From Scylla paramamosain (Eukaryota; Arthropoda; Malacostraca; Decapoda; Portunidae): a stretch of 64,000 nucleotides of DNA. Made by a program: the position numbers and the translations under genes. The notes beneath the pieces were generated by a model. That model did no database searches. It saw nothing but the letters and a program-made list of their open reading frames with translations, and was not told where the DNA came from. Position 1 is the first letter of the stretch. Each line of letters begins with the position of its first letter. The stretch lies in contig NC_087158.1 of assembly GCF_035594125.1 (NCBI RefSeq), forward strand, positions 10,396,800 through 10,460,799. The letters run 5' to 3'. Below are positions 51,540-64,000 of this stretch, piece after piece.

Positions 51540-54500
51540 TCCATCTGTTATCCCCATCCCTAAACTTGTCTAATCTTCTCTTAAAGCTCTCTAGTGTCCT
51601 AGCACTAACTACATGATTACTGAGTCCGTTCCACTCATCTACCACTCTATTTGAGAACCAATTTTTTCCTATCTCCTTCCTAAACCTAAATTTTTCAAGC
51701 TTGAACCCGTTATTTCTTGTTCTACCCTGGTTGCTGATCCTAAGAATTTTGCTTACATCTCCCTTGTTATAACCCTTATATCACTTAAAGACTTCTATCA
51801 GGTCCCCTCTTAACCTATGTCTCTCTAGAGAATGTAAATTTAACAGCTTCAACCTCGCCTCGTAAGGAATACTCCTCATCCCCTGTATCCTTTTAGTCAT
51901 TCTCCTCTGTACTGATTCTAATAAACCTATATCTTTCCTGTAATGTGGGGACCAGAACTGCACAGCGTAGTCTAGATGAGGTCTGACCAGCGCCAAGTAT
52001 AACTTTAATATTACTTCCGGCCATCTACTTTTAACACTCCTCAAAATGAATCCTAGTACCCTATTTGCCTTGTTTCTGGCTTCTATGCATTGTTTCCCTA
52101 GACGGAGTTCAGAGCTAACTATAACTCCTAAATCTTTCTCTAAACCTGTACCTACCAGAGTTTGGTTGTTTAATGTGTACCTATTGTGTGGGTTTCCTCT
52201 ACCTACGCTAAGCACTTTGCATTTATTGATATTAAATTGCATTTGCCATCTATCCGTCCATTTATTCTATCTAAGTCTGCCTGCAAGGCGATGGCATCCG
52301 ATTCTGACCTAATTAATCTACCTATCTTTGTGTCATCCGCAAATTTACTAACACCACTACTAATTCCACTGTCCAAGTCATTGATATATATAAGAAATAA
52401 CAATGGCCCTAATACTGATCCCTGTGGCACCCCACTAATTACATGACCCCACTCGGATTTCGAGCCGTTTATTACCACTCTCTGTCGCCTGTCGCTAAGC
52501 CATGACCCTATCCAGCCTAACACCTTCCCATCTATCCCGTGTGCCCTAACCTTTCTCAGGAGCCTTTGATGGGGTACCTTGTCAAATGCTTTACTAAAGT
52601 CCAGATATAAGATATCATAACTATCACCATTATCTAATGCCTCGTACACCTTCCTGTAAAAACTTTACAAGTTTGTTAGGCAAGACTTCCCCTTCGTGAA
52701 GTCATGCTGTGACTGATTTATCAAGTTATGTTTGTCTAAATGTTCCCTAATGTTCCTCGCTATTATTGACTCTAACATTTTACCTTCAACTGAAGTTAAG
52801 CTGACAGGTCTATAGTTAGACGCTAAAGTTTTATCTCCTTTCTTAAAGATGGGTACTACATTAGCCTGCCTCCACATTACTGGTACCTCATCCGACTCCA
52901 GTGATTTCCTAAAGACAGAAACTAACGGCTCTCTAATAATCTCTTTACATTCCTTAAGTACTCTGGGATATATTTCATCAGGTCCTGGTGACTTGAACTT
53001 TTTTAGCCTATCTATCTCCTGTTCCACTATCTCCCTAGTTATGGAAATATCTGTCAGCTTCTCATTCTCATCTGCTCTAAACACCTGTTCACTATCTGGC
53101 ATATCCTGCATGTTTTCCTGGGTGAAGACAGTTAAAAAATAATCATTCAGAAGTTTACTAATCTCCTCCCCAGAACTAACCAGCTCTCCATCTGCTGCCT
53201 TTAATGGAGCTACAGTATCCTTATTCTTCGTCCTGTATACCTGATAAAATCCCTTGGGGTCCTTCTTCGCCTAGCTGGCTACCTTTAATTCATAATTGTC
53301 CTTAGCTTTCCTCGTTAACTTCCTGATTGTTCTCGTTAACTTCCTGACTAATTCATTATATTGTGTCCTTAAAACTTCTTCACCTGCCCTTAATCTCTTT
53401 TATATACTTCTCTTACGCCCTCTATAATGCTTTAACCTAGCAGTCATCCATTTAGGGTCATTTTTTTGTGATCTTATTGTTCTATACGGGATATTTGCTA
53501 ACTGACCTCTATGAACTTTACGAAATATTTATACAATTCATCTACATTTACTTCACCTAATCCTCTCATCTCGTCCCCCACCATCCTCTCCACCCCCTCA
53601 TCTACTCGCCTCGACCTCACCTCTCTCATTTCAGCATGACCTGACATTCCAGCATACTCACACCTATCTCCCCCCTTCCTCTTTCCTCCTCCCTTCCGGA
53701 ACCTCACCTCACCTCTCTCATCCTGCCTTATCTCTCTGAACTCCGTCTCTGACCTGACCTCACCCTGCATCCTTTGCCAGTCCACTCCTTGGAGGTACCT
53801 TTTTAATTTTTCAAAATCTGCTCTCCTAAAGTCAGGTATTCTACTAGTGTTTTTGTTTCTAACAGTTTCTTCCCATTCTAAATTGTACCTAATTTCCCTA
53901 TGGTCACTGTTACCTAGCTGTCCTCCAACCTCTACCTGCGTGACTGCTTCCTCCCTGTTAGTAAGAATTACATCTAGAATATTATTCCCCCTTGTGGGTT
54001 CTACGACTACCTGTTTTAAAAAGTTATCCTGAATTACCTTAAGAAATTCCTCTGCTTCCTTGTTACCCACAATTAGACTCCAGTCAATATTCCTAAAATT
54101 AAAATCTCCTATCAAACATACCTGACTGTACCTGCCTGCTCTATTTAATTCCTGCCACAGTGAGGTGTTAATTTCCTCTGTACTGGTCGGTGGTCTGTAA
54201 ACTACCCCTAGTACTACTGACTGCGATCCTTCCTTAATATCTACCCATATAGACTCTGCTTTGTTATCTGTTTTAATTCTATTGTTCATACAACACTGTA
54301 ATGTGTCCCTAACGTATAACGCGACGCCTCCTCCTCTCCTGTTTTCCCTATCTTTATAGAACATTGTATACCCATCTATCTTAACCTCTGGATTAAGTGC
54401 TTTTCCTGACATATCTAACCAAGTTTCAGTTAAAGCAATGATATCAAATTTCTCTACGCTCGCTATTCCTCTAAGCAAGTCTATTTTATTCAGAATACTT

Positions 54501-54541
54501 CTATAATTTGTGTAGTAAACACTTAAGCTATTTCTCACCAT
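51540..54541 (-). pseudogene. CR1 ORF2: APE endonuclease + reverse transcriptase, several breaks
   Basis: Open from 54541 for 347 codons: YYTNYRSILNKIDLLR, ALTETWLD (Glu), GGGVALYVRDT, GVVYRPPTS, IGDFNFRNIDW, NNILDVILTN, GNSDHREI (Asp-His). A shift near 53510 precedes the linker; TAG at about 53274 replaces a Gln. RT: FKSPGPDEIYPRVLKE, FKKGDKTLASNYRPVSL, then a shift near 52660, YLDFSKAFDKVPHQRLL, GVPQGSVLGPLLFLIYINDL, KFADDTKIG (catalytic), a shift near 52240, LGVIVSSELRLG, LVRPHLDYAVQFWSPHYRK and RHRLRGDLIEVFK. TGA at 51781-51783 replaces the Trp of KWYKGY; coding homology continues to about 51540. Confidence 0.92.
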
Positions 54542-54617
54542 CCCTGACCTAGCTATCTTTCTAGATTTAACTAATTTGTCCCTCGCCTTCTCCTCACTAC
54601 CCCTTCTTCCCTCCCGA

Positions 54618-55535
54618 CTAACGAAAAAAGTGCTGGAGTGCAGTTACTTCCGGCTCGAGTGTTTCGGCCAAAACTCGAACACCCTGGCGTGACAAATGCA
54701 CTCCATCCCTGGCGTACAAGGTGTCCCTACCATAGAAAAGGTCCCAGTTGTCGATGAACGTCCATCCATTACTCCTACAATGATTTGCGAGCCTGCGATT
54801 CACTGTAATAGCCCTGGACAGCCACTCAGCACCAACTCCCCTCCTCGGCAAGACACCACATACCACGGGGATCCCTCCCTTGTCCCTAATCCTGTCCAAA
54901 GCCTGTCGAAACCTCCTGATAAGCTCCTCACTCCTGACCTTACCAAGGTCATTCCCTCCCGCACTGAGAAAAACAATGGGCTTGGTCCCATCTTTTTCCA
55001 AGCACGTGTCTAGCCTATCAGCTACCTTCCCTATCCCGGCCCCCGGCAAACATACCCTCGACCTACGCTTCTTATCCCTAGCACAGAACGCACTATCTAA
55101 GTGCCTAACCTGACTATCACCAAACACAAGCACTCTACCTTGGGGCAGGTTAACTGCATCTGCCCCCTCTTTCTTGCCTCCTCCCGCCCTGTCCACCTCC
55201 TTCTCCTTCCCTTCCTCCAGCACATTGAAGGGATTCTTCGTCTCCACGCAAGGTGCCCTGAGGACCTTCACCCTCTTGGCTCCCCTGCACACAACCGACC
55301 ACTGCTTCTCCGTCGCCTTACTAGGTAAGGTGACGGTGGGGCACGACCCTCCCACAGGTGCTGAGATCTTCTCATAAAATTCAGCCTGCAGGTCTGAGAT
55401 CCTCTCACGAAACTCAGCCTGCACCTCCGAGATCCTTCGATGGAACTCAGCCTCCACCTCTGAGACCTTCGCAACGAAGGCCTCGAGAACAGGAGAACTA
55501 ACACAACCAGTCGACTCAGCAACACAAGGCGCCAT
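54618..55535 (-). CDS. CR1 ORF1 protein: coiled coil + SGNH/GDSL esterase, intact
   Basis: 305 residues, uninterrupted. Residues ~22-58 contain three near-identical 11-residue units (SEVEAEFHRRI, SEVQAEFRERI, SDLQAEFYEKI), a hendecad coiled coil. Residues ~60-130 are a basic, low-complexity linker. Residues ~133-300 form an SGNH hydrolase: block I GDSQ with Ser141, block II Gly near 165-167 (PGAG), block III GGND (193-196), block V DGVH with Asp277 and His280. All four blocks and the triad are present. An esterase domain in ORF1 is established for some CR1-like elements; its substrate in transposition is unknown. ORF2 begins 76 bp downstream. The broken copy at 36176-36830 confirms the frame. 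Confidence 0.92.
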   Translation of the reverse strand: MAPCVAESTGCVSSPVLEAFVAKVSEVEAEFHRRISEVQAEFRERISDLQAEFYEKISAPVGGSCPTVTLPSKATEKQWSVVCRGAKRVKVLRAPCVETKNPFNVLEEGKEKEVDRAGGGKKEGADAVNLPQGRVLVFGDSQVRHLDSAFCARDKKRRSRVCLPGAGIGKVADRLDTCLEKDGTKPIVFLSAGGNDLGKVRSEELIRRFRQALDRIRDKGGIPVVCGVLPRRGVGAEWLSRAITVNRRLANHCRSNGWTFIDNWDLFYGRDTLYARDGVHLSRQGVRVLAETLEPEVTALQHFFR

Positions 55536-55616
55536 GTCTACACTAGCCAGCTATATTAGCGTCAGGTCACTGCTCACTAAACACGTCCGTTCACTAGGAA
55601 CCCTGACCTGAGACTC

Positions 55617-56608
55617 AAAGAGTTTGACTAGGCAAGGTGCAAGCACGGAGGGACAGTTTCGGAGAACAATAGGAGGGACCCCATCAGGTCTATAAGCCTT
55701 CCGAGGGTTTAGGCCAGCGAGGGCATGGAAAACATCATTGCAAAGAATTTTAATACGTGGCATGAAGTAGTCAGAGGGTGGAGGAGAGGGAGGAACAAGC
55801 CTAGAATCGTCCAAGGTAGAGTTTTTAGCAGAGGTTTGAGCGAAGAGTTCAGCTTTAGAAATAGATGTGATAGCAGTGGTGCCATCTGGTTGAAATAGAG
55901 GAGGGAAAGAAGAAGCAAAGTTATTGGAGATATTTTTGGCTAGATGCCAGAAATCACGAGGGGAGTTAGATCTTGAAAGGTTTTGACATTTTCTGTTAAT
56001 GAAGGAGTTTTTGGCTAGTTGGAGAACAGACTTGGCATGGTTCCGGGCAGAAATATAAAGTGCATGAGATTCTGGTGATGGAAGGCTTAAGTACCTTTTG
56101 TGGGCCACCTCTCTATCATGTATAACACGAGAACAAGCTGTGTTAAACAAAGGTTTAGAAGGTTTAGGACGAGAAAAAGAGTGAAGAATGTACGCCTCCA
56201 TGCCAGACACTATCACCTCTGTTATGCGCTCAGCACACAAAGACGGGTCTCTGACACGGAAGCAGTAGTCATTCCAAGGAAAATCAGCAAAATACCTCCT
56301 CAGGTCCCCCAACTAGCAGAGGCAAAACGCCAGAGGCACCTTCGCTTAGGGGGATCCTAAGGAGGGATTGGAGCGATAGGACAAGATAAAGATATGAGAT
56401 TGTGATCGGAGGAGCCCAACGGAGAAGAAAGGGTGACAGCATAAGCAGAAGGATTAGAGGTCAGGAAAAGGTCAAGAATGTTGGGCATATCTCCAAGACG
56501 GTCAGGAATACGAGTAGGGTGTTGTACCAATTGCTCTAGGTTGTAAGTCTCCGACCTGGGGACATTTATGGCCCCTTCCCCAGATGGGGACTCCGAGGCT
56601 GGTGTAGA
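55617..56608 (-). mobile_element. Element A, APE-RT linker and APE end (right of CR1), with internal deletion
   Basis: It continues the A copy broken at 51453: [46 protein letters not shown], then [15 protein letters not shown]. Near 56545 the APE middle is missing: LEQLV is joined directly to the protein start ([18 protein letters not shown]). The join to the next A piece is at about 56608. Confidence 0.88.
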
Positions 56609-57588
56609 AAAAACCTCCTCAGGTCCCCCCAACTAGCAGAGGCAAAACGCCAGAGGCACCTTCGCTTAGGGGGATCCTGAGGAGGGATTGGAGCGATAGG
56701 ACAAGGTAAAGATATGAGATTGTGATCGGAGGAGCCCAATGGAGAAGAAAGGGTGACAGCATAAGCAGAAGGATTAGAGGTCAGGAAAAAGTCTAGAATG
56801 TTGGGCGTATCTCCAAGACGGTCAGGAAAACGAGTAGGGTGTTGCACCAATTCCTCTAGGTCATGGAGGATAGCAAAGTTGTAAGCTAGTTCACCAGGAT
56901 GGTCAGTGAAGGGAGAGGAAAGCCAAAGCTGGTGGTGAACATTGAAGTCTCCAAAAATGGAGATCTCTGCAAAAGGGAAGAGGGTCAGAATGTGCTCCAC
57001 TTTGAAAGTTAAGTAGTCAAAGAATTTCTTATAATCAGAGGAGTAAGGTGAGAGGTATACAGCACAGATAAATTTAGTATGAGAGTGACTCTGTAGTCGT
57101 AGCCAGATGGTGGAAAACTCGGAAGATTCAAGAGCGTGGGCACGAGAGCAGGTTAAGTCATTGCGCACATAAACGCAGCATCTAGCTTTGGATCGAAAAT
57201 GAGGATAGAGAAAGTAGGAGGGAACAGAAAAGGGGCTACTGTCAGTTGCCTCAGATACCTGAGTTTCAGTGAGGAAAAGAAGACGAGGTTTAGAATAGGA
57301 GAGGTGGTGTTCTACAGATTGAAAATTAGATCTTAGACCGCGAATGTTGCAGAAGTTAATGAAGAAAAAGTTGAGGAGGGTGTCAAGACACTTAGGGTCG
57401 TCGACAGAAAGGCAGTCCGACCTGGGGACATTTATGGTCCCCTCCCCAAATGGGGACTCCGAGGCTGGTGTAGAAGTCGCCATGATGATTTTAAAATTTT
57501 TGAGTGAAGGGTGTGTGTGTTATTAGGTGCTTGTAGTTTTGTGTGGAGGAAGAGAGTTGTCTTTAGAGGGCAGGCTGTGACTTGCCAA
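56609..57588 (-). mobile_element. Element A, 5' part with complete APE domain
   Basis: Open from 57483 for 305 codons: [81 protein letters not shown]. It lacks the first ~130 bp of the leader, starting at the hAT junction (57588). It repeats APE-end and linker text already present at 56291-56530, so the stack contains a partial duplication. Confidence 0.88.
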
Positions 57589-57981
57589 GTCATATCTGGA
57601 GTTGAGTCCATTTACTAATCTCCTGTCTCCAGCAACTGATAGTGGTTGTAAGTCTTCCGCTGTCATCCTGACAACCAGAGCGTCAAGTTCTTTCTTTTTA
57701 TTCGAGTCATTCTTATATTGCTGAGCCCTAGTGATGGCCTCAATCAGTGCTGGTTGAGCAGAGGTGGATGGTCTGGGGTGTTTGGCAGCAATTTCCATAT
57801 CTGCATCCTTCTTGAACTCCGCATATTCAATGGGATGTCTGGTGCGCAGGTGTTTCATCATGTTCGATGAACTTCCATTGTACTTCAGCTTATCTTTACA
57901 CATCAAGCGTACAACGACGTCAGACGACGTCTCTTCCATGTACGTCCACACTGGAGCTGTTCTATTCCGCTTGGATGTCAT
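57589..57981 (-). pseudogene. hAT transposase, N-terminal part with BED zinc finger
   Basis: ATG at 57981: MTSKRNRTAPVWTYMEE, then RLMCKDKLKYNGSSSNMMKH and LRTRHP, a BED-type finger (N-terminal aromatic Trp, Cys, His-x4/5-His). The first zinc Cys expected three residues before the visible Cys is Arg. Then LIEAITRAQQYKNDSNKKKE, MTAEDLQPLSV and VNGLNSRYDLAS, where the frame passes into the element A stack at 57588. The missing continuation (SRTLLPSIYS) is at 49130, so the stack disrupted a once-continuous exon. Confidence 0.88.
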
Positions 57982-58384
57982 TGTTTTACATTAAATTTAG
58001 GTTTGATAAGTGAGATGTACACCTCCGTTTTCTATGCTCTGACGCTGCAAAGTAGATACAAACGCGATGTGCACCTTCAGCACGCTGCCTTTGAAAAAGA
58101 CTTGGTGCCTGCAAAAATATTACGTTATTATGTGAGAGAGGAAGGTTTGGAGTACAACGTACAAGTAAGTTATTTTGAGTATCTGCAAAAAAATAAGGTC
58201 TTTATTTATTCATGAGGATGATGGTCACAGACTACCACTCTCTTAGGCAGTTTTAGCTCTTGTGAGCAAGTTTTTTTTTTTTTTAAGAGGGAGGAAAAGA
58301 ATAGAAAGCTAGCTAAAGAGAAAGTGGGTGGGAAGATAAGGAGTGAAAGAAAGCAAAAGAAAAGATAGTGGGCTTGACCACTTT

Positions 58385-58410
58385 GCTATTGGTTATTTAT
58401 TTATTATTTG

Positions 58411-58501
<91 letters not shown>

Positions 58502-58521
58502 TGTTATTATCATTATTATTA

Positions 58522-58593
<72 letters not shown>

Positions 58594-58690
58594 TTTATTT
58601 ATTTCATTTTCTAATTAATTAATTAATTAATTAATTATTTATTTATTTATTTTGTTTATTTATTTATTTTTATTTTTTTGCAAACCAACA
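58385..58690. repeat. (TTTA)n, (TAA)n and (TTA)n microsatellites
   Basis: TTTA-rich 58385-58440, TAA 58441-58500, TTA 58503-58590 and TTTA/TTAA-rich sequence to about 58680. The TAA and TTA tracts are inverted complements and could fold back. Confidence 0.95.
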
Positions 58691-58801
58691 GACACACTCC
58701 TCATTCACACACTCACTCGTGAGTCACAAATGCACTGACAGGACCACAACTTTCCCTACAAGACAGACTCAGGAGGAAGGTGTATCTGTCACACTGTGCT
58801 G

Positions 58802-58936
<135 letters not shown>

Positions 58937-59599
58937 CATTTCCCATGTGCGTAACTTAGTGTGTCAGCATTCCTCGAGAGATACACAACTAAACCCTAGC
59001 ATTTTTTGACTGCCATGTGGTGTGACCCCGAGTTAAGTTGTGTACAAAGTTGTGACTTAAGTAATGAGCAAGTCACCAGCTGCGCACTACTATTTTATAC
59101 CCTGTCATGACGTCATAGGCATCTACCAATTAGTGTTAAGAAACTATTACGCATATGGCAACACTAAATCAATGCATACTATTTGCCATGAACGAAATAT
59201 TTTCATATCATTCATGCGATTTCTTTGCATACTGGATGAAGGGACACTATTCATGTATCATTCATTTACACTCCATTTCGTTCATTTGTAGATACCATTT
59301 GCAAAACTTCCTGAATAATATTCATGATTACATATTTTAAACACTGCATAACTGTTTGTGATTTGTAACTCACGAGCATCAGCCATCAACACTCACGAGG
59401 AACCGGAACCGGCTCCAAGACTCTGAACTGATTCCAAGCAAGGCCTAGCGGAACCGTCGGAACCGATTCCGGAACCGGTTCCCGCCCAGCCCTACTACCC
59501 AGTAGCTGGAAGGAGTAGATGTATCGAGACGTGCTCTAACGTTTATCGGAGACTAAGGCAGGATTAAAGTTAGTGAGGCCAGTTGCTTTAAAGGGATAA

Positions 59600-60330
59600 G
59601 TGAGTCATTACTGGCCGTACTCCCTGGCCTACTTATATAGACTAGGAGTTTATATAAGTATATAGACATAGTGGTCTGCCAGTAAGGGTAGTTGTGAAAT
59701 GCACACTATACCCAGGGAAGTGACTCCTCCCCTGTGTGAGAGTACAGGTTGAGCTCCTGCTTGTTTGTGGGCACTCTTTTTGCTGTAGTTTCTGATGTGT
59801 CTCTTGTTAGTGACCCTGTTTGTCTTAAATGCTACTGAGGCAGTTCAGCCATAGAAGACCAAGTTATTAGCCGTGTAGTAAACTTTACTCCCTCCTCAGG
59901 TCCTGACAAGGCCTGTCGCCCAGGAGGTAGTAAACGATACTACTCGGCTTGAGGCTATAACATTGTGTTTGGCCGTGAAAGGATTGTCACGGTAGGTGGA
60001 ATCCCAAAGGGATATTATACCTCGACCATATACATGTGGTTGTATGTTTACTGTTTTTTCCTAGACGTGGTTGTCGATTCTTCTGCAGCTGTGGGTGTCA
60101 AGTGTTGTTTGGAGTATTTTCCTTGTCTTTGGGTCAGTAAAACAGTCTGGCGACCTCCACTTTGTGTGACCTGGCTTTACGACTGTCGTGAATAGGGTGC
60201 AGGAGTCACAAGGGACCCTGTACATCCGTCTAAGAGCACTGAGCCCACGTAAGAGGTGACTCAGTGAAGCTAGTCCAGGTGCGGCAGGTTGCTGAAGGGG
60301 CAGGGAATTGTGATTGTAGCTGCCCGAAGG
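59600..60330 (+). mobile_element. Second copy of the Gmr1-like LTR and leader
   Basis: Colinear with 32580-33200: TGTTTGTGGGCACT, TTTACTCCCTCCTC, CCTCGACCATATA, GGAGTCACAAGGGACCCTGTA, AGCTAGTCCAGGTGCGGCAG. The match extends past the presumed LTR into the leader, so this is a 5' element fragment and not a simple solo LTR. No gag follows. Confidence 0.6.
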
Positions 60331-61543
<1,213 letters not shown>

Positions 61544-61628
61544 TCCTTCTGCTCCTTCGGGTTCTCTATACCGTTGGGGTGGGGGCCGTCGGAGTGATTT
61601 GCCGCGTCGGTAGGGCAAACCCACTTAC

Positions 61629-61966
61629 CCTCGACATCGGTAGTCACTCTGGCGCTTCCGGGATGACGGGCCTCTGGTTGGAAGGTAGTTCTTCTCCTGC
61701 CTGAAGACCAGCGGGTTCATGGCTTTGATAATGGGGTACACGGTGCGGATGCGGTACCAGTCCCCTCCGGGTCCGAGGGGCGGGCATAGAGCCTCTATGT
61801 TCGTCCTTAGGACCAAGGGCGCTCTAGCAGAAGGCGTACGTCTGCGAACTGGTGTTTCGTGCTGCGGCGGGCCTAGTAAAGCACGTAGCCAACCGCCTGG
61901 TCTGAGGGTGGCGTCCTCAGCTGGAATCCTGTCGGGGGTGACCTCGGCAGGTAGGTTTCGCATCAC
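61629..61966 (-). CDS. Candidate host exon of unknown protein
   Basis: In a GC-rich island (61541-62124) between two (TA)n arrays, the minus strand is open across this span. The encoded text is well-mixed and protein-like ([54 protein letters not shown]), unlike the repeats around it, and its third codon positions are GC-rich. It ends CGAG|GTAAGTGGG at 61629, a strong splice-donor match; TTCAACGGCACAG precedes 61966 as a possible acceptor. [11 protein letters not shown] near the end has a dibasic/furin-like site. I do not recognise the family. It could also be a fragment of an unlisted repeat. Confidence 0.4.
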
Positions 61967-62121
61967 CTGTGCCGTTGAAGACGGTAGGTGTGAGTAGTAC
62001 TGGCTCTGCCCACTACCCTGTCGTCCCCCCACAAGGGGTTGTCCTGGCCGCCTACTATTGGCTGCTTGGTCACCAAGCGCGGGTAAACGGCGGTCGGACA
62101 AAGCATGACTCGATCAAGATA

Positions 62122-62684
<563 letters not shown>

Positions 62685-62870
62685 TGTAGAATCCGTAGTA
62701 ACAGAACAGGTTGAGGTAGGGTTGTAGTGTATTCTGCTCCCGAGCCAGTACAGTCCGAGCCCTGCTTGCTTCGTAGTATATAAAAGGTATATACACTGCC
62801 GTCTGGTGGCTTTGTATTGATTTAGTTACTCGTATTTACGCGTTGACTATCTAGCCAGCTACACTACACA
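62685..62870 (+). mobile_element. Possible short LTR-like insertion with TATA box
   Basis: 186 bp that belong to no element A' text separate two A' pieces. It starts TGTAGAATCC and ends CTACACTACACA (TG...CA, inverted TGTAG/CTACA) and contains a strong TATA box, TATATAAAAGG at about 62779-62789. No target duplication is visible, and ~440 bp of A' are missing at the site. Tentative. Confidence 0.3.
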
Positions 62871-64000
62871 TATCAAAACCATTTGAAAGAATCTGACACA
62901 AAGCTTTAATATCCAAACTATCCTCTAACAGCTTATATCTTTCTTTCTGTAACTACCATCCGCTTCTATACTTCTTTTTGTCACTGTTCTTCCAAGTGTA
63001 TGAAGATTGCTGTTCCTTAGAGTTCATTCTTCTCACCTACTCTCTTTCTATTATTAATTAATTATTTAAAAATAATTCGTTGTTTTACTGAATCATACAC
63101 TGCACTTATACACGTATTTTTCTTAGATGTCCAACCCTTCAAGAATTGAACAATACACACAGGGAAGCTAAAGAGCGTCTGACTTTTAATCTTTCTAAAA
63201 TTTGATTGGAGTATATCAAATTATTTTTTATTCAGTTCCTCAGAAACCCATATCCTACATCTATCAACTCAGCACAGCCTTCCGGATAACCATCTCCTCT
63301 CCTGCGACACGTCTGCCTCCCTACACTTAACATACTCGCTGTCTTCTTCACTGATAATATAAACTGGAACCTTTACATCTCCTCTCTCGCTAAAACATCT
63401 TCTATGAAGATCGGCATTTTGAGTTGTCTTCGCTATTTTGTATTTATTTATTCATTCATTTATTTATTTATTTTTATTTATTTTATTTTTTTTATCACCC
63501 GAAACTGCCAACTCTACAGTAATGTCATCGCCTCTGTATGGATTATGCTTCATATAAGTGTTCCACTCATATTGTTCTATTGAACAGATCAATTCATCTC
63601 TGACCGCCATTTGTCTTCATTAGTCTGCTCTGCTATTCTTTTTAATTGTATTCCTTCCCCCTCCCCACTACTCCTGAATGCTAGCTTCACTAGAATTTCC
63701 GTTTTGTTTCTCTTTTATTTTGTCCGCTACTCCTAATGCAAGGTTTAACAAATATTCTCAGTCATCTTTCATCCATCACTCTGGAACATCCTAGGTGTTT
63801 CTGTATTTTCTCCTGTCTACGACTAAACTCTTTGAGGAGAGAGGCTCCAAGACACTCCCCCCAATACTTTTTTATTCTGTTTTTGAACCATCCTGCCCTA
63901 GGACTGGCACTTTGAAGTGCCAGTCATTTTACTTGCTTTATGCCAGAGGACATCAAACATGAAAGAAAGCTAAAGGCCGCAGCACTGTATCTATCTGCAC
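62871..64000 (+). mobile_element. Element A' copy, RT to 3' end, decayed
   Basis: It resumes at TATCAAAACCATTTGAAAGA (SKAFDRV equivalent) and follows the element to CAGTCATTTTAC and GCCAGAGGACATC (63946-63957). The bases after it (GCAGCACTGTATCTATCT, 63981-63998) also follow the A' copy at 26340-27994, so they are part of, or always adjacent to, this repeat. Confidence 0.75.

Larger units (their letters stand above)
51454..55616 (-). mobile_element. CR1 non-LTR retrotransposon, near full length, TSD AAAGA
   Basis: It is inserted in element A: left text GAGCTGAAAGA and right text AAAGAGTTTGACTAGG are contiguous in intact A copies, giving a 5 bp AAAGA duplication (51449-51453, 55617-55621). 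In minus-strand order: short leader, ORF1 (55535-54618), ORF2 (54541 to about 51540), 3' UTR and a terminal TCTTATGT repeat (51454-51472) with no polyA tail, as known for CR1. Confidence 0.93.

Overview
This is a eukaryotic repeat landscape. I found no complete host gene, rRNA gene, tRNA gene or CRISPR array. Almost every long reading frame with recognisable protein similarity belongs to a transposable element, and most are broken. Dinucleotide microsatellites are extreme: about 2 kb of (TA)n in ten arrays, plus (GA/TC)n and (GT/CA)n. With the mix of CR1 elements, a compact polyA-tailed APE-RT element, a Gmr1-like Ty3/Gypsy element, hAT and PIF/Harbinger elements, this suggests an arthropod, most likely a decapod crustacean. 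That assignment is inference; no marker gene supports it.

Family names used below. Element A: a ~3.3 kb polyA-tailed non-LTR retrotransposon with one visible ORF (endonuclease + RT), at least eight copies. Element A': an older, diverged relative. Element B: a two-ORF non-LTR element. CR1: ORF1 is an SGNH esterase protein, ORF2 is APE-RT, and the 3' end has a short TCTTATGT-type repeat.

Layout. 1-3250: a CR1 RT piece with an internal duplication, then an A' fragment split by a 2.04 kb hAT-like insertion. 3405-15391: degenerate Harbinger-like terminal sequences surround a nest: a plus-strand A copy (4403-14234) interrupted by a minus-strand A copy (5050-7721) and by a nearly intact element B (9317-13684). 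15392-26340: mostly unassigned AT-rich DNA with three large (TA)n tracts and a 5'-truncated CR1 (20181-21346). 26340-32525: an A' copy, a nearly full-length A copy and an inverted 5' A fragment. 32530-40680: a decayed Gmr1-like Ty3/Gypsy element (LTR/leader, SCAN-like gag, protease region, integrase, RT, RNase H, in that order) whose integrase is split by a CR1 copy. 40681-46865: more A and A' copies, one carrying a 1151 bp PIF/Harbinger element with an exactly reconstructable TAA target duplication. 47810-59494: a hAT element bounded by 8 bp target duplications, holding a BED-finger transposase gene on the minus strand. That gene is split by an 8.5 kb stack of A copies, which is itself split by a CR1 with an intact esterase ORF1. 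A tRNA-derived SINE with 17 bp target duplications also lies inside the hAT. 59600-61227: a second LTR/leader copy and unassigned DNA. 61228-64000: (TA)n arrays around a GC-rich island that may hold one host exon, then a decayed A' copy.

No genes cooperate in a pathway here. The biology is serial nesting of mobile elements, and the junctions let relative ages be read directly.
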